From the NCBI GenBank assembly GCA_018812385.1, contig JAHJDU010000611.1:1-20064 (forward strand): DNA of 20,064 nt, given 5' to 3'. The notes below the pieces were generated by a model that worked only from the letters and a program-made list of their open reading frames with translations, did not search any database and had not been told where the DNA came from. The DNA is from Pseudomonadota bacterium (lineage in GTDB: Bacteria > Desulfobacterota > Desulfobacteria > Desulfobacterales > Desulfobacteraceae). A program made the position numbers and the translations under genes. Position 1 is the stretch's first letter. Each line of letters starts with the position of its first letter. This document shows positions 6,247 to 13,643 of this stretch, piece after piece.

Positions 6247-7158
6247 ATGCTTGTTAAAGAAAAGTCAATCACAGAGATTAATGGCAAGATTGAACATGGG
6301 AATGTTCTGGTTTTGACTGAGGGAGAATTTTTAAAAGAGATTCAAAAAGGTAATAATCTTAGTCTTGCGGATATTGATGTGGTCACGGTCGTTCGTAATG
6401 CTTCAGCTTCAGGAACAGCAGCCATGCTATGCGTACCCGTTGCAGACAGAGGCGAATTTACGCGGGCAAGGAAGATATGGATAAACGGCATCCCAGGTTT
6501 TCCCGGCCCAGCCCCCAATGAACGTTTGGGACTGGTTGATGTCCAGGTTTTTGCAGATCAGGTTTCCCGGAATAGCCAAGCCGGCTACAATGGAGCAGAC
6601 CTTTTTTTGGATATTATCGGAAGGAAAGAGATTCAGGCTGAATGTCTTTCCGTGGAAGGAGATACCTTTCGAAATACGTTTACCTTGGATGACCTTGAAT
6701 TTGCGCGATTATATGTCTACAATTATTTTTTTGATTTGTCAAATTCTGATAAATGTCCAGGAGACCGAATCCAACATCTCAATATGATCCGGCAGGGAAG
6801 CAAAATATTGCTAAACAAGACTCCCGGGATAGTTATCGGCTGTGGAACACGCAGTACACCTGACCAAAAAGCTCTGTCATTGGCAGCCGATATGTTTGAA
6901 ATGGATATAGAGAGCATGAAAAAATCTGAAACAGATACAGAAGTGTCTGTCACAAATTCTGTTGCCTTAGCCATCCCGATTCTTACCCAAGAAGTTGTGA
7001 CAGATTTAGCAGCCTGCCTTATGGGAAAGAAACCCCAGGAGACTGAAAACAGCATTCAGAGTTCTGAGGAGGGTATGGCAGGGTTTTTAAAACAACTTAT
7101 CGAAAAAGGTGAATTCAAATTGATTTCTTCGGACATGTATCTCAATAACTGGTGTTAA
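6247..7158 (+). CDS. Second COG1900 (HcyBio/DUF39) paralog, no Fe-S module
   Basis: This 303-residue paralog of the protein at 3369 shares the N-terminal ITEIN-K start, IDVVTVVRN near 43-51, KIWINGIPGF at 76-85, VIGCGTRSTP near 186-195 and the tail GEFKLISSDMYLNNW. It lacks the Fe-S module and about 30 residues that include the NPLENDP segment. The aligned loop is NASASGTAAM with Ser55 instead of the family cysteine, and C123 (AECLS) is kept as in the first paralog. The pair may form a heteromer in which only one subunit is wired to electrons; this is inferred. The ribosome site is GGGAG nine bases before the ATG, with 13 bases after the previous gene, so it is translated in the same operon. 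It ends two bases from the convergent gene. Confidence 0.78.
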   Translation: MLVKEKSITEINGKIEHGNVLVLTEGEFLKEIQKGNNLSLADIDVVTVVRNASASGTAAMLCVPVADRGEFTRARKIWINGIPGFPGPAPNERLGLVDVQVFADQVSRNSQAGYNGADLFLDIIGRKEIQAECLSVEGDTFRNTFTLDDLEFARLYVYNYFFDLSNSDKCPGDRIQHLNMIRQGSKILLNKTPGIVIGCGTRSTPDQKALSLAADMFEMDIESMKKSETDTEVSVTNSVALAIPILTQEVVTDLAACLMGKKPQETENSIQSSEEGMAGFLKQLIEKGEFKLISSDMYLNNWC

Positions 7159-7160
7159 AT

Positions 7161-8612
7161 TTATTCATCTAACATCTTTTTTTCCGGAACAGCCAGTCGA
7201 GCCATCTGAATAAATCTCCCGGAATCCATAAATAACTCTGTCATCTCACTTAATTGATCCACAGTCAAACCTCTTTCAATAAGATAGGCCAGATATGTAA
7301 ACGAATCTTTAGCGCCATAACCCACGTGATGAAGCCCCAAAACCTTTCCTGAACCTGCATCGTAGATCAACTTTTGAAAACCGGTTTTTTCAGGATATAG
7401 ATGACCCATCAACATCATCCGTTCGGCCATCGGAGTTATGCCGGGTTTCTCCAGGTCAATAGCACCCATTTTGAGAATTCTGGTGTGCTTGAATCGTTCT
7501 TTAGCCTGTTTTTCTGTCAACCCAACCCAGCAAACCTCATATGTAGTATGGAGCTGATCTGGAATCAGACCCATGGCAAATTCAGCTTCCAGGCCCAGAA
7601 TATTCTTTGATGCAATGATGCTGGTTTTTCTTGCTTTCCATTGCTCCATAGGAAAACCGATCACATCACCCGCAGCATATACATGGGGAACATTCGTTTC
7701 CATGCGATTGTTAACCTTTATTTCTGAATTAGGGCCCAAATTTACTCCCAAATGCTGAACAATCTCAGAGTTAGGAATCATTCCAGTAGCCATAAACACA
7801 GTATCTACATTTATAATCCAATCCTTATTATTCTTTCGCAGATGAACTGATTCGACTCGATCTTTACCAAAAATTTCAACGACTTCGGTTTCCTGAAAAA
7901 GATTTAGTCCCCTATCTGTCATTTCCCGGATCACATATTGCCGGACTTCATGATCCAAAATGCGAAAAAAGGGCACCTGGTCAACTATGGTAGTCTCGCA
8001 ACCGCAGGCATTAAAAAAAGAGGCGTAAGGCGCTCCTATTTTGGATGCCCCCACCACCAGCACACGTTCAGGTTCATAGTCCAACTCTTCAATAAAAGAA
8101 GCATGGGAAAGCACTCCTTTTAAGTGGATTCCTGGGATAGAAGGGATGTTGGGACGAGCTCCCGTAGCCACAACCACTGCCTTGGTTCTGATTTTTCTTT
8201 TTCCCACCTGTACAAGCTGGGGGGTAATTATCTCAGCCTTTTGTTTCAGGATATAATCCACCCCCCGAGCTTTAGCATTTAATTGTATGTTTTTATAAGT
8301 TTTTTCTCTTTTTGCTTTAAACAAATTAATAATGGGTAGTATAGCCACCCGTTTATCAAATTTCGGCCACCAGAGTTTTCCCGCAAACTGCCGGGAAAAA
8401 TCCAGTTCAACGGCGCAATCATATAGCAAGTGGTGTATATAACAAGCGTTCTTTGGGCATTTCCCACCCAAGTGGTCATCCGAGTCTACAATCAGTGCTT
8501 TACCGCCATGTATTCTGAGATAGGTACCACCAACATTACCAGCCCCGCCACCACCTAAAAAAACTGCGTCATATTCATAGTCGGACGAACCCGACGGCCT
8601 TTGCTTTTCCAT
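7161..8612 (-). CDS. 2-KPCC-like FAD disulfide oxidoreductase
   Basis: This 483-residue flavoprotein has an FAD loop GGGGAGNVGG (20-29), a redox disulfide C52-PKNA-C57 followed by HH at 60-61, an NAD(P) loop VVGASKIGAPYASFF (186-200), AAGDVIG (313-319) and a dimer domain with HHVGYGAKDSF (428-438). These are hallmarks of 2-ketopropyl-CoM oxidoreductase/carboxylase (GGSCPHNAC, HHVGYGAKDAF), not of mercuric reductase or lipoamide dehydrogenase. The 2-KPCC Phe that replaces the usual catalytic His is kept as F461, but its following His is R466. The CoM contacts differ: the residues aligned with Arg56, Met361 and Arg365 are Asn26, Gln324 and Arg328, and His84 is Lys54. It probably cleaves or reduces a thioether or disulfide of a different thiol. 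The ribosome site AAAGGA lies about 10 bases upstream. It follows tctC by 135 bases and converges with the COG1900 operon. Confidence 0.82.
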   Translation of the reverse strand: MEKQRPSGSSDYEYDAVFLGGGGAGNVGGTYLRIHGGKALIVDSDDHLGGKCPKNACYIHHLLYDCAVELDFSRQFAGKLWWPKFDKRVAILPIINLFKAKREKTYKNIQLNAKARGVDYILKQKAEIITPQLVQVGKRKIRTKAVVVATGARPNIPSIPGIHLKGVLSHASFIEELDYEPERVLVVGASKIGAPYASFFNACGCETTIVDQVPFFRILDHEVRQYVIREMTDRGLNLFQETEVVEIFGKDRVESVHLRKNNKDWIINVDTVFMATGMIPNSEIVQHLGVNLGPNSEIKVNNRMETNVPHVYAAGDVIGFPMEQWKARKTSIIASKNILGLEAEFAMGLIPDQLHTTYEVCWVGLTEKQAKERFKHTRILKMGAIDLEKPGITPMAERMMLMGHLYPEKTGFQKLIYDAGSGKVLGLHHVGYGAKDSFTYLAYLIERGLTVDQLSEMTELFMDSGRFIQMARLAVPEKKMLDE

Positions 8613-8747
8613 TTACAATAATCCTTTGAATTTACCTTTGTTCCGATACAAATCATTTCAACGTATGTATTCAAATAGGAAATATGGATATCCAATATGA
8701 TTCTGCCAAAAGAGCTTGATCCATACAATTAAATAATTATAAAAAAC

Positions 8748-9722
8748 CTATTTTTTACCCAGGCCAAGAGCAGGAATCAGTTCTGATGCCCTTTTATCAA
8801 CTTTTATAAGATAGCTCTGATAATCCGTACTACCTAAGAATGTTATTGGCATACTCAACATGTCCATGCTACGTATAAAGGTTTCATCCTTCATCCCTTC
8901 TTTAAGTGCATTTTCCAGAATATTAACGACAGATTTTGATAGCCCTTTGGGACCTGCTATCCCGATATATGAAGGATAGGAAATATCGTAACCGCATTCT
9001 TTAAGAGTGCGAACATCCGGAAAAACAGCCATCCGCTTATCACCATAAGTCGCAAGCAGGCGAAGCTTGCCCGCTTTAACATGAGGGATAAAGGCCGAAG
9101 ACCCGGAGGCAGCCGTTACATGCCCTCCTAAGACAGCGGCAACGGACGGCGGATCTCCTTTGTAGGGTACATGTGTCCACTCTACACCGGCTTTTAAGCC
9201 TAATTCAGCCATGGCCAGATGAGGAGAAGTCCCGGTTCCCGGTGCAGAATATTTTATCTTCCCCGGGTTTGCCTTAGCAAAGGCAATAAAGTCTTCAAGT
9301 GTTTTGTAAGGACTGTCACTGTTGACTACCAAACCAAAAGACCATCCTCCAAAAACCATAATAGGGGTAAATGCCTGTAAAGGCACAAATGGGATGTTTC
9401 GCATATAGTGGGCATTAAAAATTGCCGGTGGTAACACAGTTAGGGTATATCCATCATTTTTTGCATTAGCCACTTGTGCTGTGCCCACTGTACCTCCACC
9501 GCCGGCTTTATTAACAACGGCAACAGGCTGTTTTAAAATCGTCTCAGCTCCTTTGGCCAGCGCCCTGGCAGTAACATCAGAAGAGCCGCCGGCCGGGTAA
9601 GGTACGACTATTTCGATCGGTTTTATGGGAAAGCTATCCGCTGCCCAACAAAAGTTTGCTGCAAAAAATATAATACCGGCAAACATACATACTAATAGAA
9701 ACACGCTTTTTTTCATTTTCAT
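8748..9722 (-). CDS. tctC: TTT-family periplasmic substrate-binding protein
   Basis: This 324-residue Bug/TctC receptor captures a carboxylate in the periplasm for the TctAB permease. A lipid-free signal peptide covers about residues 1-27 (KKSVFLLVCMFAGIIFF core, cut after CWA). The mature protein starts with the family pattern PIKPIEIVVPYPAGGSSD, followed by ARALAKG. GGGGTVGTAQVANAKNDGYT near 73-92 and GHVTAASGSSAFIPHVKAGKLRLLATYG further on are also typical. The ribosome site AAGGAGG, five bases before ATG 9722, is the strongest in the region and fits high expression of a binding protein. The gene lies 48 bases after tctA. The ligand cannot be read from the sequence; the family takes di- and tricarboxylates, aromatic acids and others. 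Confidence 0.9.
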   Translation of the reverse strand: MKMKKSVFLLVCMFAGIIFFAANFCWAADSFPIKPIEIVVPYPAGGSSDVTARALAKGAETILKQPVAVVNKAGGGGTVGTAQVANAKNDGYTLTVLPPAIFNAHYMRNIPFVPLQAFTPIMVFGGWSFGLVVNSDSPYKTLEDFIAFAKANPGKIKYSAPGTGTSPHLAMAELGLKAGVEWTHVPYKGDPPSVAAVLGGHVTAASGSSAFIPHVKAGKLRLLATYGDKRMAVFPDVRTLKECGYDISYPSYIGIAGPKGLSKSVVNILENALKEGMKDETFIRSMDMLSMPITFLGSTDYQSYLIKVDKRASELIPALGLGKK

Positions 9723-9770
9723 GACATCCTCCTTTAATGGTTTATGTTAAAAAATTTTTTGAATTTTTTG

Positions 9771-11261
9771 TCAACTCTCCTTTATTTTACGATATATAAC
9801 GCTGCTGATTGAGAAAAAAGTTAAGATTAAAAAAACAAGAGAAATTGAACTTGCGAAAAAAATTTTCATGCTGCCATCTGAAATAATCAAGGCCTGCCTT
9901 AAATTGATCTCTGCCATAGGTCCCAATATAAAGGCAATGATCAAAGGAGGAATCGGGAAGTTCCTTTTCCGCATAAAGTAGCCAACAACTCCAAAGATGA
10001 ACATGATCTGCAAATCAAAAAAACTGTTGTTTATGGCGTATGTACCCACTATGCATAAAGTCACCGTTACAGGGACAACAACATGCCGGGCAGCTCCGGT
10101 GATAAAAGTGCTGAACCTGACAAAGATCAGGCCGATTAACAGCATTATAATGTTCCCCGCCAGCAGTCCAAGAATCAGTGCATACATCGTAGGCCCTTGC
10201 TCATGGAATAATTCAGGGCCAGGAACCATACCATGGATAATCAATGCCCCTAACAGGACTGCTGTAACAACGTCCCCTGGAATTCCTAATACCAAAAGAG
10301 GTATCAGAGCAGCGCCTGTTACTGCATTGTTTGCTGTCTCAGCAGCGGCAACACCCTCAAGAGCTCCTTTGCCGAATTTTTCAGGCTCTTTTGAAGCCCG
10401 CGTGGCAGCACCATATGAAATAAATGATGCGGTCACGGCTCCGATTCCTGGAAGTATGCCGATGGTTATTCCAATAACAGAGGATCTCAGCAGCAGCCAT
10501 TTCATACGCAGGAGTTCTTTTAAAGAAACCCGTTGATCCTCACGCTTACCAGATTCAATGAGAAAGGACTTTTTTCCTGTTTCCATTATTGCTTTCTCGG
10601 CTTGGAACATGACCTCTGATAAAGCAAAAATCCCTATGAGCATGGCGATGATGGAAAGCCCGGAGGATAAATTGATGTTATCAAAGTTGAAACGAGATGT
10701 TCCTGAAATAGGGCAGAGTCCGATGGTAGAGAGTAGAATGCCAATTGTAGCGCAAATGAGTCCTTTTAACAATGATTTGCCTGAAACCGACCCAATGACG
10801 GTCAGGGAAAATACGATAATTGCAAAATATTCGGCCGGGCCGAATTTTAATGCTACCCTTGCCAACAAGGGAGCAATCAAAAGAAGACACACTGCACTTA
10901 CTATCCCCCCTATAACTGATCCATACAGGGCCATTTTTAACGCTTTCCGGGCTTTTCCCTGCTGGGCCATGGGGTATCCATCTATCAGAGTCGCAGCTGA
11001 ATTAGGTGTCCCAGGGGAATTTAACAATATCGCGGTAATGGACCCTCCATAGATCCCGCCAATGTAAATCCCCAGCAGCAACATCATTGCCTCTAGGGAA
11101 TTCATAATATAGGTGAAGGGAAGGGCGATAGCGATAACGGCAACAGGTCCTAAGCCAGGAAGAGCTCCGACAAGTATACCAATGGAAATTCCTCCGGAAA
11201 TAGCGGCAATATTGTATGGATTGCCCAAAAAAATGGTTAGCCCTTCTATTAATAGAGTCAT
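9771..11261 (-). CDS. tctA: TTT-family large membrane permease subunit
   Basis: This 496-residue inner-membrane protein has about 11 to 12 hydrophobic segments and is the channel subunit of a tripartite tricarboxylate transporter, driven by an ion gradient. Two family signature loops are visible: GISIGILVGALPGLGPVAV near 24-42, and GITIGILPGIGAVTASF near 265-280. The conserved GIYIGGIYGGSITAILLNSPGTP segment near 64-86 is also present. The length equals that of typical TctA proteins. The ATG has AAGAGG about ten bases upstream. It sits between tctB (67 bases) and tctC (48 bases), so the three form one transporter operon. Confidence 0.92.
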   Translation of the reverse strand: MTLLIEGLTIFLGNPYNIAAISGGISIGILVGALPGLGPVAVIAIALPFTYIMNSLEAMMLLLGIYIGGIYGGSITAILLNSPGTPNSAATLIDGYPMAQQGKARKALKMALYGSVIGGIVSAVCLLLIAPLLARVALKFGPAEYFAIIVFSLTVIGSVSGKSLLKGLICATIGILLSTIGLCPISGTSRFNFDNINLSSGLSIIAMLIGIFALSEVMFQAEKAIMETGKKSFLIESGKREDQRVSLKELLRMKWLLLRSSVIGITIGILPGIGAVTASFISYGAATRASKEPEKFGKGALEGVAAAETANNAVTGAALIPLLVLGIPGDVVTAVLLGALIIHGMVPGPELFHEQGPTMYALILGLLAGNIIMLLIGLIFVRFSTFITGAARHVVVPVTVTLCIVGTYAINNSFFDLQIMFIFGVVGYFMRKRNFPIPPLIIAFILGPMAEINLRQALIISDGSMKIFFASSISLVFLILTFFSISSVIYRKIKES

Positions 11262-11328
11262 CTGTTTAACACCTCTTAATGATATTATTTACAAAAGCCA
11301 AAACAGGAATTTTTGTTCGAGCACTAAC

Positions 11329-11787
11329 TTAGGGTACTATTAGCCCGAGCATTTTTATTAAGACATAATATATTGTTATGGTAGTGATACTGACTGTTAT
11401 CAAGACGGATCTCCAATGCTGATAACGCGCTCCCAAAATGACCATTAGAAGAATCAACATCGGGGGGGTGGCTGCAAAGAACCCTGCTAAAGCAATGGCT
11501 GCTATATAAAGAGCAATGGATAGAGCGGAAAAAAATACATTCAGTTTTACCTTTTTCCCCATGGGTTTAGATTGTTCTGATTGGGATTTTGGGCTTGCTT
11601 TCATGCTGGTGATTGTAAAGATAAGGCTTAGAATAATCAAAAGTACAGTCCCTGCTTTAGGGAAAAAAGCTGATGATAATGCTCCACTTTCACCAGTGGA
11701 CTCTATTTGCCAGGGAATTATATAGAAAAGCAAAAAAAACCCCGCTCCTGTGAGAACAATCCCCAAAATGGCTTCCCTATTTAACAT
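11329..11787 (-). CDS. tctB: TTT-family small membrane subunit
   Basis: This roughly 152-residue protein has four hydrophobic segments (near 8-25, 38-55, 75-105 and 110-150) and the acidic-to-hydrophobic layout of TctB, the small permease subunit. It is first in the tctBAC order. An AAGGAGG ribosome site lies at 11799-11805. The ATG at 11787 is 11 bases away and a TTG one codon earlier is 8 bases away, so either could start translation; the ATG is chosen. TctB proteins are poorly conserved, and the call rests on size, topology and position before tctA. Confidence 0.85.
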   Translation of the reverse strand: MLNREAILGIVLTGAGFFLLFYIIPWQIESTGESGALSSAFFPKAGTVLLIILSLIFTITSMKASPKSQSEQSKPMGKKVKLNVFFSALSIALYIAAIALAGFFAATPPMLILLMVILGARYQHWRSVLITVSITTITIYYVLIKMLGLIVP

Positions 11788-11805
11788 CAAAACGACTTCC
11801 TCCTT

Positions 11806-11819
11806 AAAGGTTAACCTTT
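11806..11819. promoter_or_regulatory. Perfect 14-bp palindrome AAAGGTTAACCTTT
   Basis: This uninterrupted dyad lies directly before the tctB ribosome site and about ten bases after the predicted start of transcription from P2. A bound regulator there would block transcription or translation of the transporter operon. No copy was seen in the P1 region, so it would be specific to this operon. It is inferred as an operator from position and symmetry only. Confidence 0.4.
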
Positions 11820-11837
11820 TTTGTTCATACTTGGAAA

Positions 11838-11866
11838 ATAGTAGAAAGGAAATTTCTTCTTGTCAA
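11838..11866 (-). promoter_or_regulatory. Promoter P2 of the tctBAC/2-KPCC-like operon
   Basis: On the minus strand TTGACA (complement of 11861-11866) is followed after exactly 17 bp by TACTAT (complement of 11838-11843), a five-of-six -10 box. The start of transcription would be near 11831, about 44 bases before the tctB ATG. Directly upstream is ACCTCGTCTC preceded by a T-run, which aligns without gaps with ACCTGGTATA before P1. The spacer matches that of P1 at 14 of 17 bases. This makes it a strong promoter call and suggests shared control with the operon at 532. Confidence 0.7.
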
Positions 11867-11955
11867 GAGACGAGGTTAAAAAAATGGATCAATTGTTTCT
11901 GACTTTATGTCAGCTTTTATTCCTGGTGCTCTATAAAAATTTCGAATCGTGCAAT

Positions 11956-13524
11956 TTAATTCTTTCCACTCTCCGTTCTCAAATCTTTTTTAAGAATTTT
12001 TCCAGTTGCCGTCATGGGCAGGGCTTGGCGAAAGTGAACAACCCGTGGATATTTATAGGCTGCCATCTGCTGTTTGCTCCATTCAACTATGGCATCTTCA
12101 GTAATATCAACACCCGGTTTTGGCACGACATAGGCCACAATCTCCTCGCCATGACTCTCATTGGGAACCCCTATAACTGCTGCCAGGGAAATATCCGGGT
12201 GGGTGAGAAGGACTTCCTCAATCTCTCTTGGATAAACATTGTACCCCCCCCTGATAATCATATCTTTTAAACGGTCTACTATGTAAAAATAGCCGTCTTC
12301 ATCTTTTTTAGCAAGGTCACCCGTATGGAACCATGTTGTTCCGGCAAAAGCGTCTGCCGTTGCATCTGGTTTGTTGTAGTATCCTTTCATGACATTATGG
12401 CCGCGGATCACCAATTCGCCTACCACTCCCGGTTCCTGAGATTTATTGTCCCTGTCAAAGATGTCCACTTCAACTCCCCAGATGGGCGTGCCGATGGAGC
12501 CTATTTTGCGTTCCTTGGTCAAATGACTGAAAGTGGCCACAGGACAGGTTTCTGACAGGCCATAACCTTCCAGGATGGGGATATGGTATTTTTCCTCAAT
12601 ACCCTTGATGATTTCAATGGGGAGGGAGGATGCCCCGGAAATTCCAATCCGAAGGGTGGCGGCAATTTTTTCATTATCAAATTGGCTCTCTTTGTCCTCA
12701 TAGTTGAGCAGAGCCCAGTACATGGTGGGAACCCCGGCAAAGACTGTGACACCATTATTCTGTATTGCGGACAGGATCGCATCGGGCGTGAATTTCGGGA
12801 TCAGAACCAGGGTGTTGGCTGACGAGAACCCGGCGTTCATCTGGCAGGTCTGGCCAAAGGAATGGAACAGCGGCAGTGCAATGGCATGGATATCATCCGG
12901 TACCAATTGAAAAAGATGGCGGGTGGAAATGGCATTCATGGTCATGCTGGAATGGGAAAGCTCAGCCCCTTTTGGAAAGCCTGTGGTGCCGGAAGTATAG
13001 AGGATCACTGCCGTATCTTCAGGGCTGGTCAGTTCCGTGTCGCAAATATGGGAGGCTTTGTCAATAAGTCTGTCAAAGGTCTGGGTGCCCTCAATGGGGG
13101 AGTCAGCTGCCGGATCGGCTGTGATAACAAAAAAATGCTCGCAGGTATCTGTCCGGTTAAACCCATCAAACCCTTCCTGTGCCATGGGAAGCTCAGGGGT
13201 TCCCTGGAAGCAAAAATAGGCTTTGGCCTCACTGTCAGCCAGATGATAGGCGATTTCACGCCCTTTTAACAGGACATTCAAGGGGACCACCACTGCCCCG
13301 ATTTTTAAAATCCCATAATAGATCATGGGGAAATAGGGCAGGTTCAGGCAGCTTAGGGCCACCTTGTCACCTTTTTTTATGTCTTTTTGTTTTAACGCAT
13401 TGGCCACTTTGTTGACCATGGTTGCCACCTGGGAAAAACTAAAGCTTTTATCCTGGAAAATGATGGCTTTTTTATTGGGAAACTCGTTTGCGCTGTGTTC
13501 AAAAGTACTCACCAAGTTTAACAT
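11956..13524 (-). CDS. AMP-forming acyl-CoA ligase
   Basis: This 522-residue enzyme activates a carboxylic acid with ATP and CoA through an acyl-adenylate. Adenylation motifs are in order: YTSGTTGFPKG (176-186), YGLSET (321-326), TGD (401-403), the hinge RLKDMIIRGGYNVYP near 418-432 and the catalytic lysine K509 in TATGK. Length and motifs fit FadD-like medium/long-chain ligases, but chain length cannot be inferred. An upstream in-frame ATG exists at 13611, but AGGAGG lies six bases before the ATG at 13524 and the family N-terminus begins there, so 13524 is chosen. It is last in the minus-strand run of acyl-CoA genes and would feed the hydratase and dehydrogenases. Confidence 0.9.
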   Translation of the reverse strand: MLNLVSTFEHSANEFPNKKAIIFQDKSFSFSQVATMVNKVANALKQKDIKKGDKVALSCLNLPYFPMIYYGILKIGAVVVPLNVLLKGREIAYHLADSEAKAYFCFQGTPELPMAQEGFDGFNRTDTCEHFFVITADPAADSPIEGTQTFDRLIDKASHICDTELTSPEDTAVILYTSGTTGFPKGAELSHSSMTMNAISTRHLFQLVPDDIHAIALPLFHSFGQTCQMNAGFSSANTLVLIPKFTPDAILSAIQNNGVTVFAGVPTMYWALLNYEDKESQFDNEKIAATLRIGISGASSLPIEIIKGIEEKYHIPILEGYGLSETCPVATFSHLTKERKIGSIGTPIWGVEVDIFDRDNKSQEPGVVGELVIRGHNVMKGYYNKPDATADAFAGTTWFHTGDLAKKDEDGYFYIVDRLKDMIIRGGYNVYPREIEEVLLTHPDISLAAVIGVPNESHGEEIVAYVVPKPGVDITEDAIVEWSKQQMAAYKYPRVVHFRQALPMTATGKILKKDLRTESGKN

Positions 13525-13530
13525 TGAATT

Positions 13531-13536
13531 CCTCCT
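13531..13536 (-). promoter_or_regulatory. Ribosome binding site deciding the ligase start
   Basis: AGGAGG (complement of CCTCCT) sits six bases before the ATG at 13524. It rules out the longer reading from 13611, whose extra 29 residues do not resemble the family. Confidence 0.75.
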
Positions 13537-13643
13537 GTTATAATGGTTGTATCCCAGGCTTTTTGCCATATCTGTTCCGGCCGGGATATAAATAAACGCT
13601 ACTCCATACACACAATTTGGTCAAGGTCTGTTCTGTGTCATTA

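Noticed and set aside
7150..7170. Bidirectional terminator between the convergent genes
   Set aside because: Only two bases separate the stop codons and no stem is visible around them. Transcripts from both sides may overlap.
7161..8612. Mercuric reductase, glutathione reductase or dihydrolipoamide dehydrogenase
   Set aside because: The redox motif is CPKNAC rather than CxNVGC, the C-terminal HPTxxE-type dyad is absent (F461/R466), and the HHVGYGAKD segment points to the 2-KPCC group. No mer or 2-oxoacid dehydrogenase genes are adjacent.
8685..8694. Palindrome TGGATATCCA in the gap between tctC and the 2-KPCC-like gene
   Set aside because: Ten bases in AT-rich DNA can occur by chance, and no promoter boxes were convincing beside it.
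9997..11052. Two long plus-strand frames opposite tctA
   Set aside because: They are antisense shadows of the membrane protein gene, with composition mirroring its hydrophobic codons and no start signals.
11899..11913. Hairpin CTGAC-TTTAT-GTCAG as terminator of the ligase gene
   Set aside because: The stem is only five pairs, and no T-run follows on the minus strand.
11860..12270. Plus-strand 136-codon reading frame
   Set aside because: It runs antisense to the end of the acyl-CoA ligase and through P2, has no ribosome site and shows no recognisable family.
13525..13643. Own promoter for the acyl-CoA ligase (TTGACC and TAGCGT with 17-bp spacing on the minus strand)
   Set aside because: The -10 box is poor and the gene is in line with the upstream operon; not strong enough to list.
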